Assembly: GCA_002298965.1 (NCBI GenBank)
Contig: DBMN01000319.1
Coordinates: forward strand, 442 to 20,649
From: Rhizobiales bacterium UBA697
Lineage (GTDB): Bacteria > Pseudomonadota > Alphaproteobacteria > Rhizobiales > Ancalomicrobiaceae
Reading direction: 5' to 3'
Length of the DNA: 20,208 nt
Shown one piece after another: positions 1 to 7,757 of this stretch (position 1 is the first letter of the stretch; every line of letters begins with the position of its first letter). Below the pieces are notes generated by a model that saw only the letters and a program-made list of their open reading frames with translations, did no database searches and was not told where the DNA came from. A program made the position numbers and the translations under genes.

Positions 1-519
1 GCCGGTCACGTCCTCGAGCGCGGCGGCGATCTGGCGATGGAGCGGGTGGTTGACCTGTTCGTAGCCGGCCGGTTCCATGCCCTGATGGCAGGCGGCGCAG
101 ACGAAGCCGGCGTGCTTGCCCGAGCAGTTGTTGTGGAGGCGCGTCGGGCCGAGGCCGGCGCGGTGGAGCGCGCCGCGGTCGGCCTCGCGGCCGGGCCACT
201 GCGGGCCGCAGGCGAGACAGGTCTCGTCGCGGCCGGCGGCGGCGAGCATGGCACGGGCGGTTTCGACGTGATCCGTCTCGCCGGAATGCGACGCGGTGGC
301 GAGCGCCAGTTCGCGGACGCCGAAGCCGAGGGCGTCGGCGGCGCCGCTCTCGACCAGCGGCAGCGCCTGGATCACCTTGATCGACGACCGCGGATAGATC
401 ACACGGGTCGGATCGCCGGCCTGGGCGACGATCGCGCCCGCGGCATCCGCCACCACCCAGTCGACGGGATGCCGGCTCTCGACGAATCCGCCCCGCACCA
501 CTTCGATCGTTGCCGTCAC
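1..519 (-). CDS. ReAV-type L-asparaginase (asparaginase II family), 3' end cut by window edge
   Basis: Hydrolyses L-asparagine to aspartate and ammonia. Reading the minus strand from GTG at 519 gives 173 codons without a stop, running off the window. The start fits the family (MTATIEVVRGGFVESRHP), and GGGGA lies about six bases upstream; no in-frame ATG is nearby. The protein carries the signatures of the Rhizobium etli ReAV class, which is unrelated to the E. coli enzymes: PRSSIK with Ser45 and Lys48 (first Ser-Lys pair), SHSGE with Ser77 (second serine), and NNCSGKH with Cys132 and Lys135 (zinc ligands). All are offset by three from the published ReAV numbering as I recall it (Ser48/Lys51, Ser80, Cys135/Lys138). 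The second lysine and third zinc ligand would lie beyond the edge. It is divergent from pyc across about 335 bp. No signal peptide is visible, so it is probably cytoplasmic. Family assignment is firm; physiological role is not tested here. Confidence 0.9.
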   Translation of the reverse strand, partial: MTATIEVVRGGFVESRHPVDWVVADAAGAIVAQAGDPTRVIYPRSSIKVIQALPLVESGAADALGFGVRELALATASHSGETDHVETARAMLAAAGRDETCLACGPQWPGREADRGALHRAGLGPTRLHNNCSGKHAGFVCAACHQGMEPAGYEQVNHPLHRQIAAALEDVTG

Positions 520-854
520 GCGTCCATCCCCGCGATGTCATCGCAGCACGCCCCCTCGGCGGCCGGAGCGCGATCCTTCCCCCATTCGTCCGGTCCGATC
601 AACCCGCGAAGGGCCGGAAAACCGCCGACGAAGCGCAAGACCTTTCGCCGCCGCGCGTCCTTTCGCATTGCATGCAGTTTTCTGTCGCAGTGCAGCGAAA
701 GTGCTTTTCCGGCGCCGACAACTAGGCCATTGTGCTGACGACGTTCGTCTAATTCACCGCGACATCGCGGAACGGGCGTCTGTCGTCGGGTCCTCCGGAG
801 TGGGTCCGCGGCGAATTCTAATCGTTTCGATCGCCTGTTGGGGGGCCCTCGTCC
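520..854. promoter_or_regulatory. Divergent asparaginase/pyc intergenic region
   Basis: About 335 bp with no convincing ORF; it must hold the promoters of both flanking genes. Base composition drops in A+T-richer patches around 660-710 and 720-760. Two TGC-rich blocks stand out, TTGCATGCA (668-676) and GCAGTGCAGC (687-696, GCTGCACTGC on the other strand). An inverted repeat CCGCGA-CA-TCGCGG lies at 757-770. I could not find a -35/-10 pair good enough to name for either gene. The pyc Shine-Dalgarno is the G-run near 838-846, upstream of its GTG. Confidence 0.4.
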
Positions 855-3800
855 GTGCCGAAGATCAAGAAGTTGCTCGTCGCCAACCGTTCGGAAATCG
901 CCATTCGCGTCTTCCGGGCGGCCAATGAACTGGGGCTCGCCACCGTCGCCGTCTTCGCCGAAGAGGACAAACTGGCGCTCCATCGCTTCAAGGCCGACGA
1001 AGCCTATCAGGTGGGCAAGGGACTGGGGCCGATCGAGGCCTATCTGTCGATTCCCGAGATCATCCGCGTGGCGAAGCTCTCGGGCGCCGACGCGATCCAT
1101 CCCGGCTACGGCTTCCTGTCGGAGAGCCCGGAGTTCGCCGACGCCTGCGCCGAGGCGGGCATCACCTTCGTCGGCCCGTCGTCGGACACGATGCGCCGGC
1201 TCGGCAACAAGGTGGCGGCGCGCAATCTCGCCATCTCGGTCGGCGTCCCCGTCATGCCGGCGACCGAACCGCTGCCCGACGACATGGAGGCGGTGAAGAA
1301 GGCCGCCCTCGAGATCGGCTATCCGGTGATGCTCAAGGCGTCGTGGGGCGGCGGCGGACGCGGCATGCGCGTCATCCGCGACGAGGCCCAGCTGATGCGC
1401 GACGTCGTCGCCGCCAAGCGCGAGGCCAAGGCCGCCTTCGGCAAGGACGAGGTCTATCTCGAGAAGCTGGTGGAGCGCGCCCGCCACGTCGAGGTGCAGA
1501 TCCTCGGCGACACCCACGGCAACGTCGTCCACCTCTTCGAACGCGACTGCACCGTCCAGCGCCGCCACCAGAAGGTCGTGGAACGGGCGCCGGCGCCCTA
1601 TCTCTCCGACGCCGAACGGGCGGAGCTCTGCGGCCATGCGGTGAAGATCGCGCAAGCGACGAGCTACGTCGCCGCCGGCACCGTCGAGTTCCTGATGGAT
1701 GCCGACACCGGCAAGTTCTACTTCATCGAGGTGAACCCGCGCATCCAGGTCGAGCACACCGTCACCGAGCAGGTGACCGGCATCGACATCGTCAAGGCGC
1801 AGATCCATCTGATCGAGGGCGAGAAGATCGGCGTCCCCGGCTCGGGCGTGCCGCCGCAGGCGGCGATCCGGCTGAACGGCCACGCGCTGCAGTGCCGCAT
1901 CACCACCGAGGACCCGGAGAACAACTTCGTTCCCGACTACGGCCGCATCACCGCCTATCGCGGCGCCATGGGCTTCGGCATCCGTCTCGACGGCGGCACG
2001 GCCTATTCCGGCGCGGTCATCACCCGCTTCTACGACCCGATGCTGGAGAAGATCACCGCCTGGGCGCCGACGCCGGGCGAGGCGATCGCCCGCATGGACC
2101 GCGCGCTGCGCGAATTCCGCATCCGCGGCGTCGCCACCAACCTGACCTTCGTCGAGAACGTCGTCTCCCATCCGAAGTTCCGCGACTGCAGCTACACCAC
2201 CCGCTTCATCGACGAGACGCCGGAACTGTTCCGCGGCGCCCGTCGCCGGGACCGGGCGACCAAGCTCCTGACCTTCATCGCCGACGTCACCGTCAACGGC
2301 CACCCGGAGGTGCGCGGCCGCGCCACGCCGCCGACCGATGCCGCCAAGCCGATCGTGCCGGTGTTCGACCGCGAGATCGTGCCCGGCACCAAGCAGATCC
2401 TCGACGCGCGCGGCCCGAAGGGGCTGGCGGACTGGATGCTCGGCGAGAAGCGCGTGCTCGTCACCGACACGACCATGCGCGACGGCCATCAGTCGCTGCT
2501 CGCCACCCGCATGCGCAGCCACGACATCGTCCGCATCGCCGAGGCCTATGCCACCGGCCTGCCGCAGCTGTTCTCGCTCGAATGCTGGGGCGGCGCGACC
2601 TTCGACGTCGCCATGCGCTTCCTCACCGAAGATCCGTGGGAACGCCTCGCCCAGGTGCGCGAGAAGGCGCCGAACATCCTGCTGCAGATGCTGCTGCGCG
2701 GGGCGAACGGCGTCGGCTACGCCAACTATCCCGACAACGTCGTGAAGTTCTTCGTCCGCGAGGCGGCTCGAGGAGGCGTCGACGTCTTCCGCATCTTCGA
2801 CGCGCTCAACTGGATGGAGAACATCCGCCCGGCGATCGACGCCGTCGCGTCCGAGAACAAGGTGGCCGAGGCCGCCGTCTGCTACACCGGCGACATCCTC
2901 GACCCGGATCGGGCGAAGTACTCGCTGAGGTACTACGTCGAACTGGCGAAGGAGATGGAGAAGGCCGGCGCCCACATCCTCGGCGTCAAGGACATGGCCG
3001 GCCTCCTCAAGCCCGCCGCCGCGCGCGTCCTCTTCAAGGCGCTGCGCGAGGAGATCCAGATCCCGATCCATTTCCACACCCACGACACCTCGGGCATCGC
3101 GGCGGCGTCCGTGCTGGCGGCGGTGGATGCGGGCGTCGACGCGATCGACGCGGCGATGGACGCCTTCTCCGGCCTCACCTCGCAGCCCTGCCTCGGCTCG
3201 ATCGTCGCGGCGCTGAAGGGGAGCGAGCGCGACGCGAACCTCGACGCGGCGACCATCCGCAAACTGTCGTTCTATTGGGAGGCGGTGCGCGCCCAGTATC
3301 GCGCCTTCGAGAGCGATCTGCGCTCGGGGGCGTCCGAGGTCTATCTCCACGAGATGCCGGGCGGCCAGTTCACCAACCTCAAGGAACAGGCGCGCGGCCT
3401 CGGCCTCGAGGCCAAGTGGCACGACGTCGCCCAGGCCTATGCCGACGTCAACCGCCTCTTCGGCGACATCGTCAAGGTGACGCCGACCTCCAAGGTGGTC
3501 GGCGACATGGCGCTGGCGATGGTGGCGGCCGGGATCACGGCGGAAGAGGTCGCCGATCCGGCCAAGGACGTCGCCTTCCCCGATTCGGTCGTCCAGCTCT
3601 TCCGCGGCGACCTCGGTCAGCCGCCGGGCGGTTGGCCGAAGGCGCTGCAGGCGAAGATCCTCAAGGGCGCGCCGGCCTATACCGATCGCCCGGGTTCGCT
3701 GATGGCGGCCGCCGATCTCGAGGGCGTGCGCGCGGATGCGGCGAAGAAGACCGGCCGGGAGGCGACGGCGATCTCCGACACCGATCTCGCCAGCTACCTC

Positions 3801-4304
3801 ATGTATCCCAAGGTCACCACCGACTTCTTCCGCATGCAGGACCTCTACGGCCCGACCTCGGCGCTGCCGACGCCGACCTACTTCTACGGCATGCAGCCGG
3901 GCGAGGAGGTCACCGTCGACATCGAGAAGGGCAAGACGCTGGTGATCCTGGCGCAGGCCATCGGCGAGACGGACGAGACCGGTCAGGTCAAGGTCTTCTT
4001 CGAGCTCAACGGCCAGCCGCGCATCGTCAAGGTGCCGAACCGCGCCGCCTCGGCCAAGATCGTCGCCCGCCGCAAGGCCGAGGAGGGCAACGACGCCCAT
4101 GTCGGCGCGCCGATGCCGGGCGTGGTCTCGACCGTGGCGGTCAAGGCCGGCCAGGAGGTCAAGGCCGGCGACGTCCTGCTCTCGATCGAGGCGATGAAGA
4201 TGGAGACGGCGCTGCACGCCGAGCGCGACGGCAAGATCGCCGAAGTGCTGGTCAATGCCGGCTCGCCGATCGATGCCAAGGACCTGCTGGTCGTCTACGG
4301 CTGA
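855..4304 (+). CDS. pyc: Pyruvate carboxylase (single-chain, biotin-dependent)
   Basis: Carboxylates pyruvate to oxaloacetate using ATP and bicarbonate, the main anaplerotic step in many alphaproteobacteria; cytoplasmic homotetramer. At 1149 aa it has the full family length and domain order. The biotin carboxylase domain spans roughly residues 1-455, with LLVANRSEIAIRVFRA at the N-terminus, the glycine-rich ATP-grasp loop SWGGGGRGM and EVNPRIQVEHTVTE. The carboxyltransferase barrel starts at DTTMRDGHQS near 537; GVKDMAG carries Lys712, matching the carboxylated lysine of R. etli PC, and HFHTHDTSG supplies metal ligands. The C-terminal biotinyl domain has EAMKM with biotin-accepting Lys1115. 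The start is GTG (MPKIKKLLVANRS), with a G-rich Shine-Dalgarno at about 838-846. It appears monocistronic, with its own terminator downstream. Nothing is missing or truncated. Confidence 0.97.
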   Translation: MPKIKKLLVANRSEIAIRVFRAANELGLATVAVFAEEDKLALHRFKADEAYQVGKGLGPIEAYLSIPEIIRVAKLSGADAIHPGYGFLSESPEFADACAEAGITFVGPSSDTMRRLGNKVAARNLAISVGVPVMPATEPLPDDMEAVKKAALEIGYPVMLKASWGGGGRGMRVIRDEAQLMRDVVAAKREAKAAFGKDEVYLEKLVERARHVEVQILGDTHGNVVHLFERDCTVQRRHQKVVERAPAPYLSDAERAELCGHAVKIAQATSYVAAGTVEFLMDADTGKFYFIEVNPRIQVEHTVTEQVTGIDIVKAQIHLIEGEKIGVPGSGVPPQAAIRLNGHALQCRITTEDPENNFVPDYGRITAYRGAMGFGIRLDGGTAYSGAVITRFYDPMLEKITAWAPTPGEAIARMDRALREFRIRGVATNLTFVENVVSHPKFRDCSYTTRFIDETPELFRGARRRDRATKLLTFIADVTVNGHPEVRGRATPPTDAAKPIVPVFDREIVPGTKQILDARGPKGLADWMLGEKRVLVTDTTMRDGHQSLLATRMRSHDIVRIAEAYATGLPQLFSLECWGGATFDVAMRFLTEDPWERLAQVREKAPNILLQMLLRGANGVGYANYPDNVVKFFVREAARGGVDVFRIFDALNWMENIRPAIDAVASENKVAEAAVCYTGDILDPDRAKYSLRYYVELAKEMEKAGAHILGVKDMAGLLKPAAARVLFKALREEIQIPIHFHTHDTSGIAAASVLAAVDAGVDAIDAAMDAFSGLTSQPCLGSIVAALKGSERDANLDAATIRKLSFYWEAVRAQYRAFESDLRSGASEVYLHEMPGGQFTNLKEQARGLGLEAKWHDVAQAYADVNRLFGDIVKVTPTSKVVGDMALAMVAAGITAEEVADPAKDVAFPDSVVQLFRGDLGQPPGGWPKALQAKILKGAPAYTDRPGSLMAAADLEGVRADAAKKTGREATAISDTDLASYLMYPKVTTDFFRMQDLYGPTSALPTPTYFYGMQPGEEVTVDIEKGKTLVILAQAIGETDETGQVKVFFELNGQPRIVKVPNRAASAKIVARRKAEEGNDAHVGAPMPGVVSTVAVKAGQEVKAGDVLLSIEAMKMETALHAERDGKIAEVLVNAGSPIDAKDLLVVYG

Positions 4305-4330
4305 GGCCGCCGAGACGCTCGAAAGCGACG

Positions 4331-4355
4331 AAGGAGGCCCCCGGGCCTCCTTTTT
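4331..4355 (+). terminator. Intrinsic terminator of pyc
   Basis: A perfect 9-bp stem AAGGAGGCC / GGCCTCCTT with a four-base loop CCCG begins 26 bases after the pyc stop codon and runs straight into a T tract (4351-4355). This is the clearest rho-independent terminator in the window. Confidence 0.9.
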
Positions 4356-4594
4356 CGTATTCGAGACAAATGTCCCGAAGGACGCGCGACATTCGTTCAC
4401 GCTTCTCCTCGAAGCGCGTGGAACATACGATGATCTCGAGACTTCCTTAGGAGAGGAGGTCGATTCTCGCGAGCCGAACCGATAGATCGCGCAGTCGACG
4501 CGACCGGTCGACGGGGTCGATGCGAAGCACGCGTCAACCATTCGGTAACGATCACGGCGCGAGGATCACGGGAATGATGCAGGGAGATGGATTC

Positions 4595-4897
4595 GTGTCG
4601 CTGCTGGTCTGCCTCGCGGTCCTCGTCGGTCTGGTGACCGGGCTGCGCTTCAACGTCAGAATGCTGGTCTGGCTCTGCCTGGCCGCGATGATCTGCGGCG
4701 TGATCGCCGGTACGATGGGGGTCTCCGCCCCCGGGCGCACGGTGCTGACGACACTGGTCTCGCTGGTCGCCCTGCAGGTCGGCTATTTCGTCGCCCTGGT
4801 GATCGGCGCCATGCGGCTCGCCGACATGCCGGAACCCGCCGGCGAAAAGGCGCGCGCGTCGCGGCGCGGCGAAGCCTCGCGTCCGACCGGCGCCTGA
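4595..4897 (+). CDS. Small integral membrane protein of unknown function
   Basis: I do not recognise the family. From this start it is 100 aa with three hydrophobic segments: about residues 2-17 (LLVCLAVLVGLVTG), 24-42 (LVWLCLAAMICGVIAG) and 50-74 (VLTTLVSLVALQVGYFVALVIGAM). A short Arg/Ala-rich hydrophilic tail follows. The reading frame is open back to an ATG at 4520 and ATGs at 4574/4577. I prefer GTG 4595 because GGGAGA sits seven bases upstream and the extension (MRSTRQPFGNDHGARITG) has poor third-position G+C and is not hydrophobic. The ends of this gene and the minus-strand kinase are only seven bases apart, so the two converge without room for a terminator. Positively charged Arg/Lys residues in the tail suggest that it is cytoplasmic. 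Real gene likely, start uncertain. Confidence 0.7.
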   Translation: MSLLVCLAVLVGLVTGLRFNVRMLVWLCLAAMICGVIAGTMGVSAPGRTVLTTLVSLVALQVGYFVALVIGAMRLADMPEPAGEKARASRRGEASRPTGA

Positions 4898-4904
4898 GGC
4901 GCGC

Positions 4905-6227
4905 TCACGCCGGCAACGGCGGCAACTCGATCGTCACGGCGAGACCGCCGGACGGCGCGTCGCCGAGGATCAGGCGACCGCCCTGCCCCTCCACCACCGC
5001 CCGCGCGATCGCCAGACCGAGGCCGAAGCCCGATCCGGCGTTGAGATTGCGCGACACGTCGCCGCGGACGAAGGGGTGGGTCATCACCTCGCGCGCGGCT
5101 TCCGGAATGCCCGGACCGTCGTCCTCGACCTCGATCACCGCCGTCGCCTCGCGCAGCGACAGCCGCACGCGGGCGCGCTTGCCGTATTTCACGGCGTTCT
5201 CGACGAGATTGGTCAGCGCGCGGGTGGTCGACTGGGCCCGCAGGCGGCGCGACAGATGGTTCGGCCCCGCATAGACGACGTCGCCGCCGAGATCGACGGC
5301 ATTGTCGCAGACCGTCTCGATCAGCGCGGCGAGATCGACCAGCGCCGGCTCCTCGGCATGGCGGCCCTCGCGCAGATAGGTCAGCGCGCCCTCGATCATC
5401 TCTCCCATCAGGTCGAGATCGCGCCGGAACTCCGCCTGCAGCGCCTCGTCGTCGACGAACTCGGTCCGGAGCCGCATGCGGGTGATCGGGGTGCGCAGGT
5501 CGTGACCCATGGCGGCGAGCATGCCGGTGCGGTCGGCGACGAGATCGCGGATGCGGCGGCGCATGGCGTCGAAGGAGCGGGCGGCGACGCGCACCTCCTC
5601 CGGTCCCTTGGGGGCGAGCGGCGGGCCGTCCTTCTCGGCGTCGAAGGCGCGGGCGGCGGCGGCGAGATCGCGCAGCGGCCGGACCAGCGCCACCGCCGCC
5701 CACAGGGCGAGCAGCAGCGACGTGACGAGCGCGAGGCCGACCACCACGGCGGGAACCGCCACATTGGGCGGCGGCGGCGGCGGCAGACGCGGCACCAGCA
5801 CGAGCCATTCGCCGCCGGTCAGGCCGACGGCGAGGCGCATGACCTCGCCCGACGATACCGGCGGCACGATCCGGATGCCCTCGACCCAAGGGCGGATGTC
5901 GTCGATCAAGGGGCCGAGGTAGCGGCCGGCGGCCGAGTTGGCCCCCGTCGGTTCGGCACCGGCCGGAGGATCGGGATCGAGGTCGAGCTTGAGCTCGGGG
6001 AAGATCGCCGCCATCTCCTCGATGCGCGCCTCGCGCGTCTCGCCCGGCGGCAGGCCGGCGATGTAGCGGACGATGGCGTCGACATGGACGCGGACGATGC
6101 GCGGCGGCGGCTGGAAGATCAGCAAACCGGCCGCGGCGATGATCTGCACCAGGATCGCCGAGGCGATCGCCACCAGCACCAATTGCCCGGCGAGGCGTCG
6201 GGGCCAGAGGTGCCAGGGGATCCGCAT
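4905..6227 (-). CDS. EnvZ-like sensor histidine kinase
   Basis: Inner-membrane sensor that autophosphorylates on histidine and passes phosphate to the regulator encoded just upstream. 440 aa: first membrane helix about residues 12-37, a periplasmic loop of roughly 115 residues, a run of six prolines (149-154) just before the second helix (about 157-182), then a HAMP linker (RPLRDLAAAARAF). The dimerisation H-box is MGHDLRTPITRMRLR with His242, a sequence style typical of EnvZ/CpxA/RstB kinases. The ATPase domain has the N-box LTNLVENAVKYG (Asn344), DDGPGIP (from 369) and GSGFGLGLAIA (from 398). The start ATG overlaps the regulator's TGA as ATGA, so the pair is one transcript with coupled translation. 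The stimulus cannot be told from sequence; no known sensory fold is obvious in the short periplasmic loop. Confidence 0.93.
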   Translation of the reverse strand: MRIPWHLWPRRLAGQLVLVAIASAILVQIIAAAGLLIFQPPPRIVRVHVDAIVRYIAGLPPGETREARIEEMAAIFPELKLDLDPDPPAGAEPTGANSAAGRYLGPLIDDIRPWVEGIRIVPPVSSGEVMRLAVGLTGGEWLVLVPRLPPPPPPNVAVPAVVVGLALVTSLLLALWAAVALVRPLRDLAAAARAFDAEKDGPPLAPKGPEEVRVAARSFDAMRRRIRDLVADRTGMLAAMGHDLRTPITRMRLRTEFVDDEALQAEFRRDLDLMGEMIEGALTYLREGRHAEEPALVDLAALIETVCDNAVDLGGDVVYAGPNHLSRRLRAQSTTRALTNLVENAVKYGKRARVRLSLREATAVIEVEDDGPGIPEAAREVMTHPFVRGDVSRNLNAGSGFGLGLAIARAVVEGQGGRLILGDAPSGGLAVTIELPPLPA

Positions 6228-6943
6228 CAGGAACTCTCGACGTCGGCGGCGAAGAGATAGCCGCCGGCGCGGACCGTGCGGATGATCTCGGGATGGTGCG
6301 GGCTCGTCTCGATCTTGCGGCGGATGCGGCTGATCAGGATGTCGACCGAGCGCTCGAAGGGCCCGGCGACGCGGCCCTGCGTCAGTTCGAGCAGCCGATC
6401 ACGCGACAGCACGCGGCCGGGGCGCTCGACCAGCACGCGCAGGAGGTCGAACTCGGCCCCGGTCAGGGCGACCTCGGCGCCGTCGGCATTGATCAGCCGA
6501 CGCGCCGCGACCTCGAGGCGGTGGCCTTCGAAGGCGTGGACGGCGAAGCGGGCGGCCTCGCCCGGGCCCTCGCCGGCGGTCCGCCGCAGCACGGCGCGAA
6601 TGCGGGCGAGCAGTTCGCGCGGGGAAAAGGGCTTGCCGAGATAGTCGTCGGCGCCGAGCTCGAGGCCGGCGATCCGGTCGCCCTCGTCGGAGCGGGCGGT
6701 CAGGATGACGATCGGGATGCGGCTGGTTCGTCGCAGACGGCGGCAGATCGACAGGCCGTCCTCCCCCGGCAGCATCAGGTCGAGGACGATCAGGTCGACG
6801 GTCTCGTCGGCGAGGCAGCGATCCATCTCGCCGCCGTCGGCCACGACCGTCACCCGACAGTCGTTGGCGCGCAGGTAGCGCGCGACCAACGTGCTGATTT
6901 CGCGGTCGTCCTCGACGACCAGGATGTGAGGCGTCGGATACAT
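6227..6943 (-). CDS. OmpR-family response regulator
   Basis: DNA-binding partner of the kinase that follows it. 238 aa from ATG 6943. The receiver domain (1-118) has acidic pocket Glu11/Asp12/Asp13, phosphoacceptor Asp55 (LIVLDLMLPGEDG), Thr82 and Lys104 (LGKPF). The winged-helix effector domain fills the C-terminal half, ending in RSVDILISRIRRKIE and IIRTVRAGGYLF. The frame is open upstream to a TTG at 7012, but that would add 23 polar residues not found in the family, so I chose the ATG immediately before MYPTPHILVVEDD. The Shine-Dalgarno (GGAAG) is unusually close to this ATG. It is first in the two-gene operon, with about 120 bp separating it from the Crp/Fnr genes upstream on the same strand. 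Targets unknown. Confidence 0.92.
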   Translation of the reverse strand: MYPTPHILVVEDDREISTLVARYLRANDCRVTVVADGGEMDRCLADETVDLIVLDLMLPGEDGLSICRRLRRTSRIPIVILTARSDEGDRIAGLELGADDYLGKPFSPRELLARIRAVLRRTAGEGPGEAARFAVHAFEGHRLEVAARRLINADGAEVALTGAEFDLLRVLVERPGRVLSRDRLLELTQGRVAGPFERSVDILISRIRRKIETSPHHPEIIRTVRAGGYLFAADVESS

Positions 6944-7066
6944 TCTTCCGTCTTGCCACGGATGGGACGATTCGCGTTCGGAATTTTTGTTTCCGATCGA
7001 TGTCGGGGACAAAAACCCGCGTGATCCGTCGTCTTCGCTTCGAATTGTTCCAAGTCGCGGCGGGTC

Positions 7067-7747
7067 TCAGACGTCGCCGCGCGCCAGCGCGCGCAGCGCT
7101 TCGACCCGGGCGATCTCCACCCTCTCGCGATCGACCCTGACGCCGTGCTCGCGCAGCTTGGCGAGACCGCGCGAGAAACTCTCGGGCGTCATGCCGAGGC
7201 GGCCGGCGATCAACGTCTTCTCGTAGGGAAACTCGAGCGTCGCGCCGCCGCGGGCGCCGCCCGCGAGATCGGAGAGGAAGCCGGCGATGCGGCGGGTGGC
7301 GGGCAGGCTCTTCAGCCGCTCCAGTTCCTCCACCATGACGCGCAGGTGGGCGGAGGCCGAGGCCAGCATCGGGAAGGCGAGGTCGGCGTCGGCTGTGAGG
7401 CGCGAGCGCAGACGATCGGCGTCGAGCACCAGCACGCGGCAGGGGGCTGCGGCCTCGGCGCCGGCGTGGGTCGGGATGCCGAGGAGGGCGGCGGCCTCGC
7501 CGAAGCTCTCGCCGGCGCCGTTGATGGCGACGACGGTGTCGATCCCATCCTCGGAGGTGCGCATCAGCTTCACCCAGCCGGAGACGACGAGGAACAGGGT
7601 GTCGATCCGGTCGCCTTCGAGGAACAGCACCTGCCCCTTGGCGAAGGCACGCGGCGTGCGGTCGCCGACGATGTCGCGGGCGAGCGCCTCGTCGATGGCG
7701 CGGAACAGCATGTTGCTGCGAACGACGGCGAAATCGGCGGCATCCAT
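7067..7747 (-). CDS. Crp/Fnr-family transcriptional regulator (first of a tandem pair)
   Basis: 226-aa regulator with an N-terminal cyclic-nucleotide-binding-like beta barrel (about 12-130; motifs GQVLFLEGDRIDTLFLVVSGWVK and GESFGEAAAL) and a C-terminal winged helix whose recognition region reads LIAGRLGMTPESFSR. That HTH style is typical of Dnr/NnrR-like Crp-Fnr branches linked to NO or low-oxygen responses, but related regulators sense other signals. There is one cysteine only, so an FNR-type [4Fe-4S] cluster is excluded. ATG 7747 has GAGGA seven bases upstream, overlapping the stop of the neighbouring paralog, so the two are probably translationally coupled. It is the downstream member of the pair. 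No specific target gene is evident; SCO and UbiE on the other side are candidates only by proximity. Confidence 0.88.
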   Translation of the reverse strand: MDAADFAVVRSNMLFRAIDEALARDIVGDRTPRAFAKGQVLFLEGDRIDTLFLVVSGWVKLMRTSEDGIDTVVAINGAGESFGEAAALLGIPTHAGAEAAAPCRVLVLDADRLRSRLTADADLAFPMLASASAHLRVMVEELERLKSLPATRRIAGFLSDLAGGARGGATLEFPYEKTLIAGRLGMTPESFSRGLAKLREHGVRVDRERVEIARVEALRALARGDV

Positions 7748-7757
7748 GGCGGCATCC

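Noticed and set aside
757..770. CCGCGA-CA-TCGCGG inverted repeat upstream of pyc as an operator
   Set aside because: Symmetric, but made of common G+C words with no matching second copy or known regulator. Kept only as a note in the intergenic description.
1343..4450. A 1035-codon plus-strand frame within pyc
   Set aside because: Alternate-frame shadow rich in Arg and Pro. The pyc frame carries all conserved motifs without a shift.
516..4541. A 1341-codon open frame on the minus strand across pyc
   Set aside because: It is the reverse-strand shadow of pyc. The product is an Asp/Arg/His/Gly-rich low-complexity string with no domain, while the plus strand gives a complete pyruvate carboxylase.
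6979..6996. CGGAA-N7-TTCCG hairpin between the Crp/Fnr genes and the response regulator as a terminator
   Set aside because: The stem is only five bp and no T tract follows on the minus strand, so termination cannot be supported.
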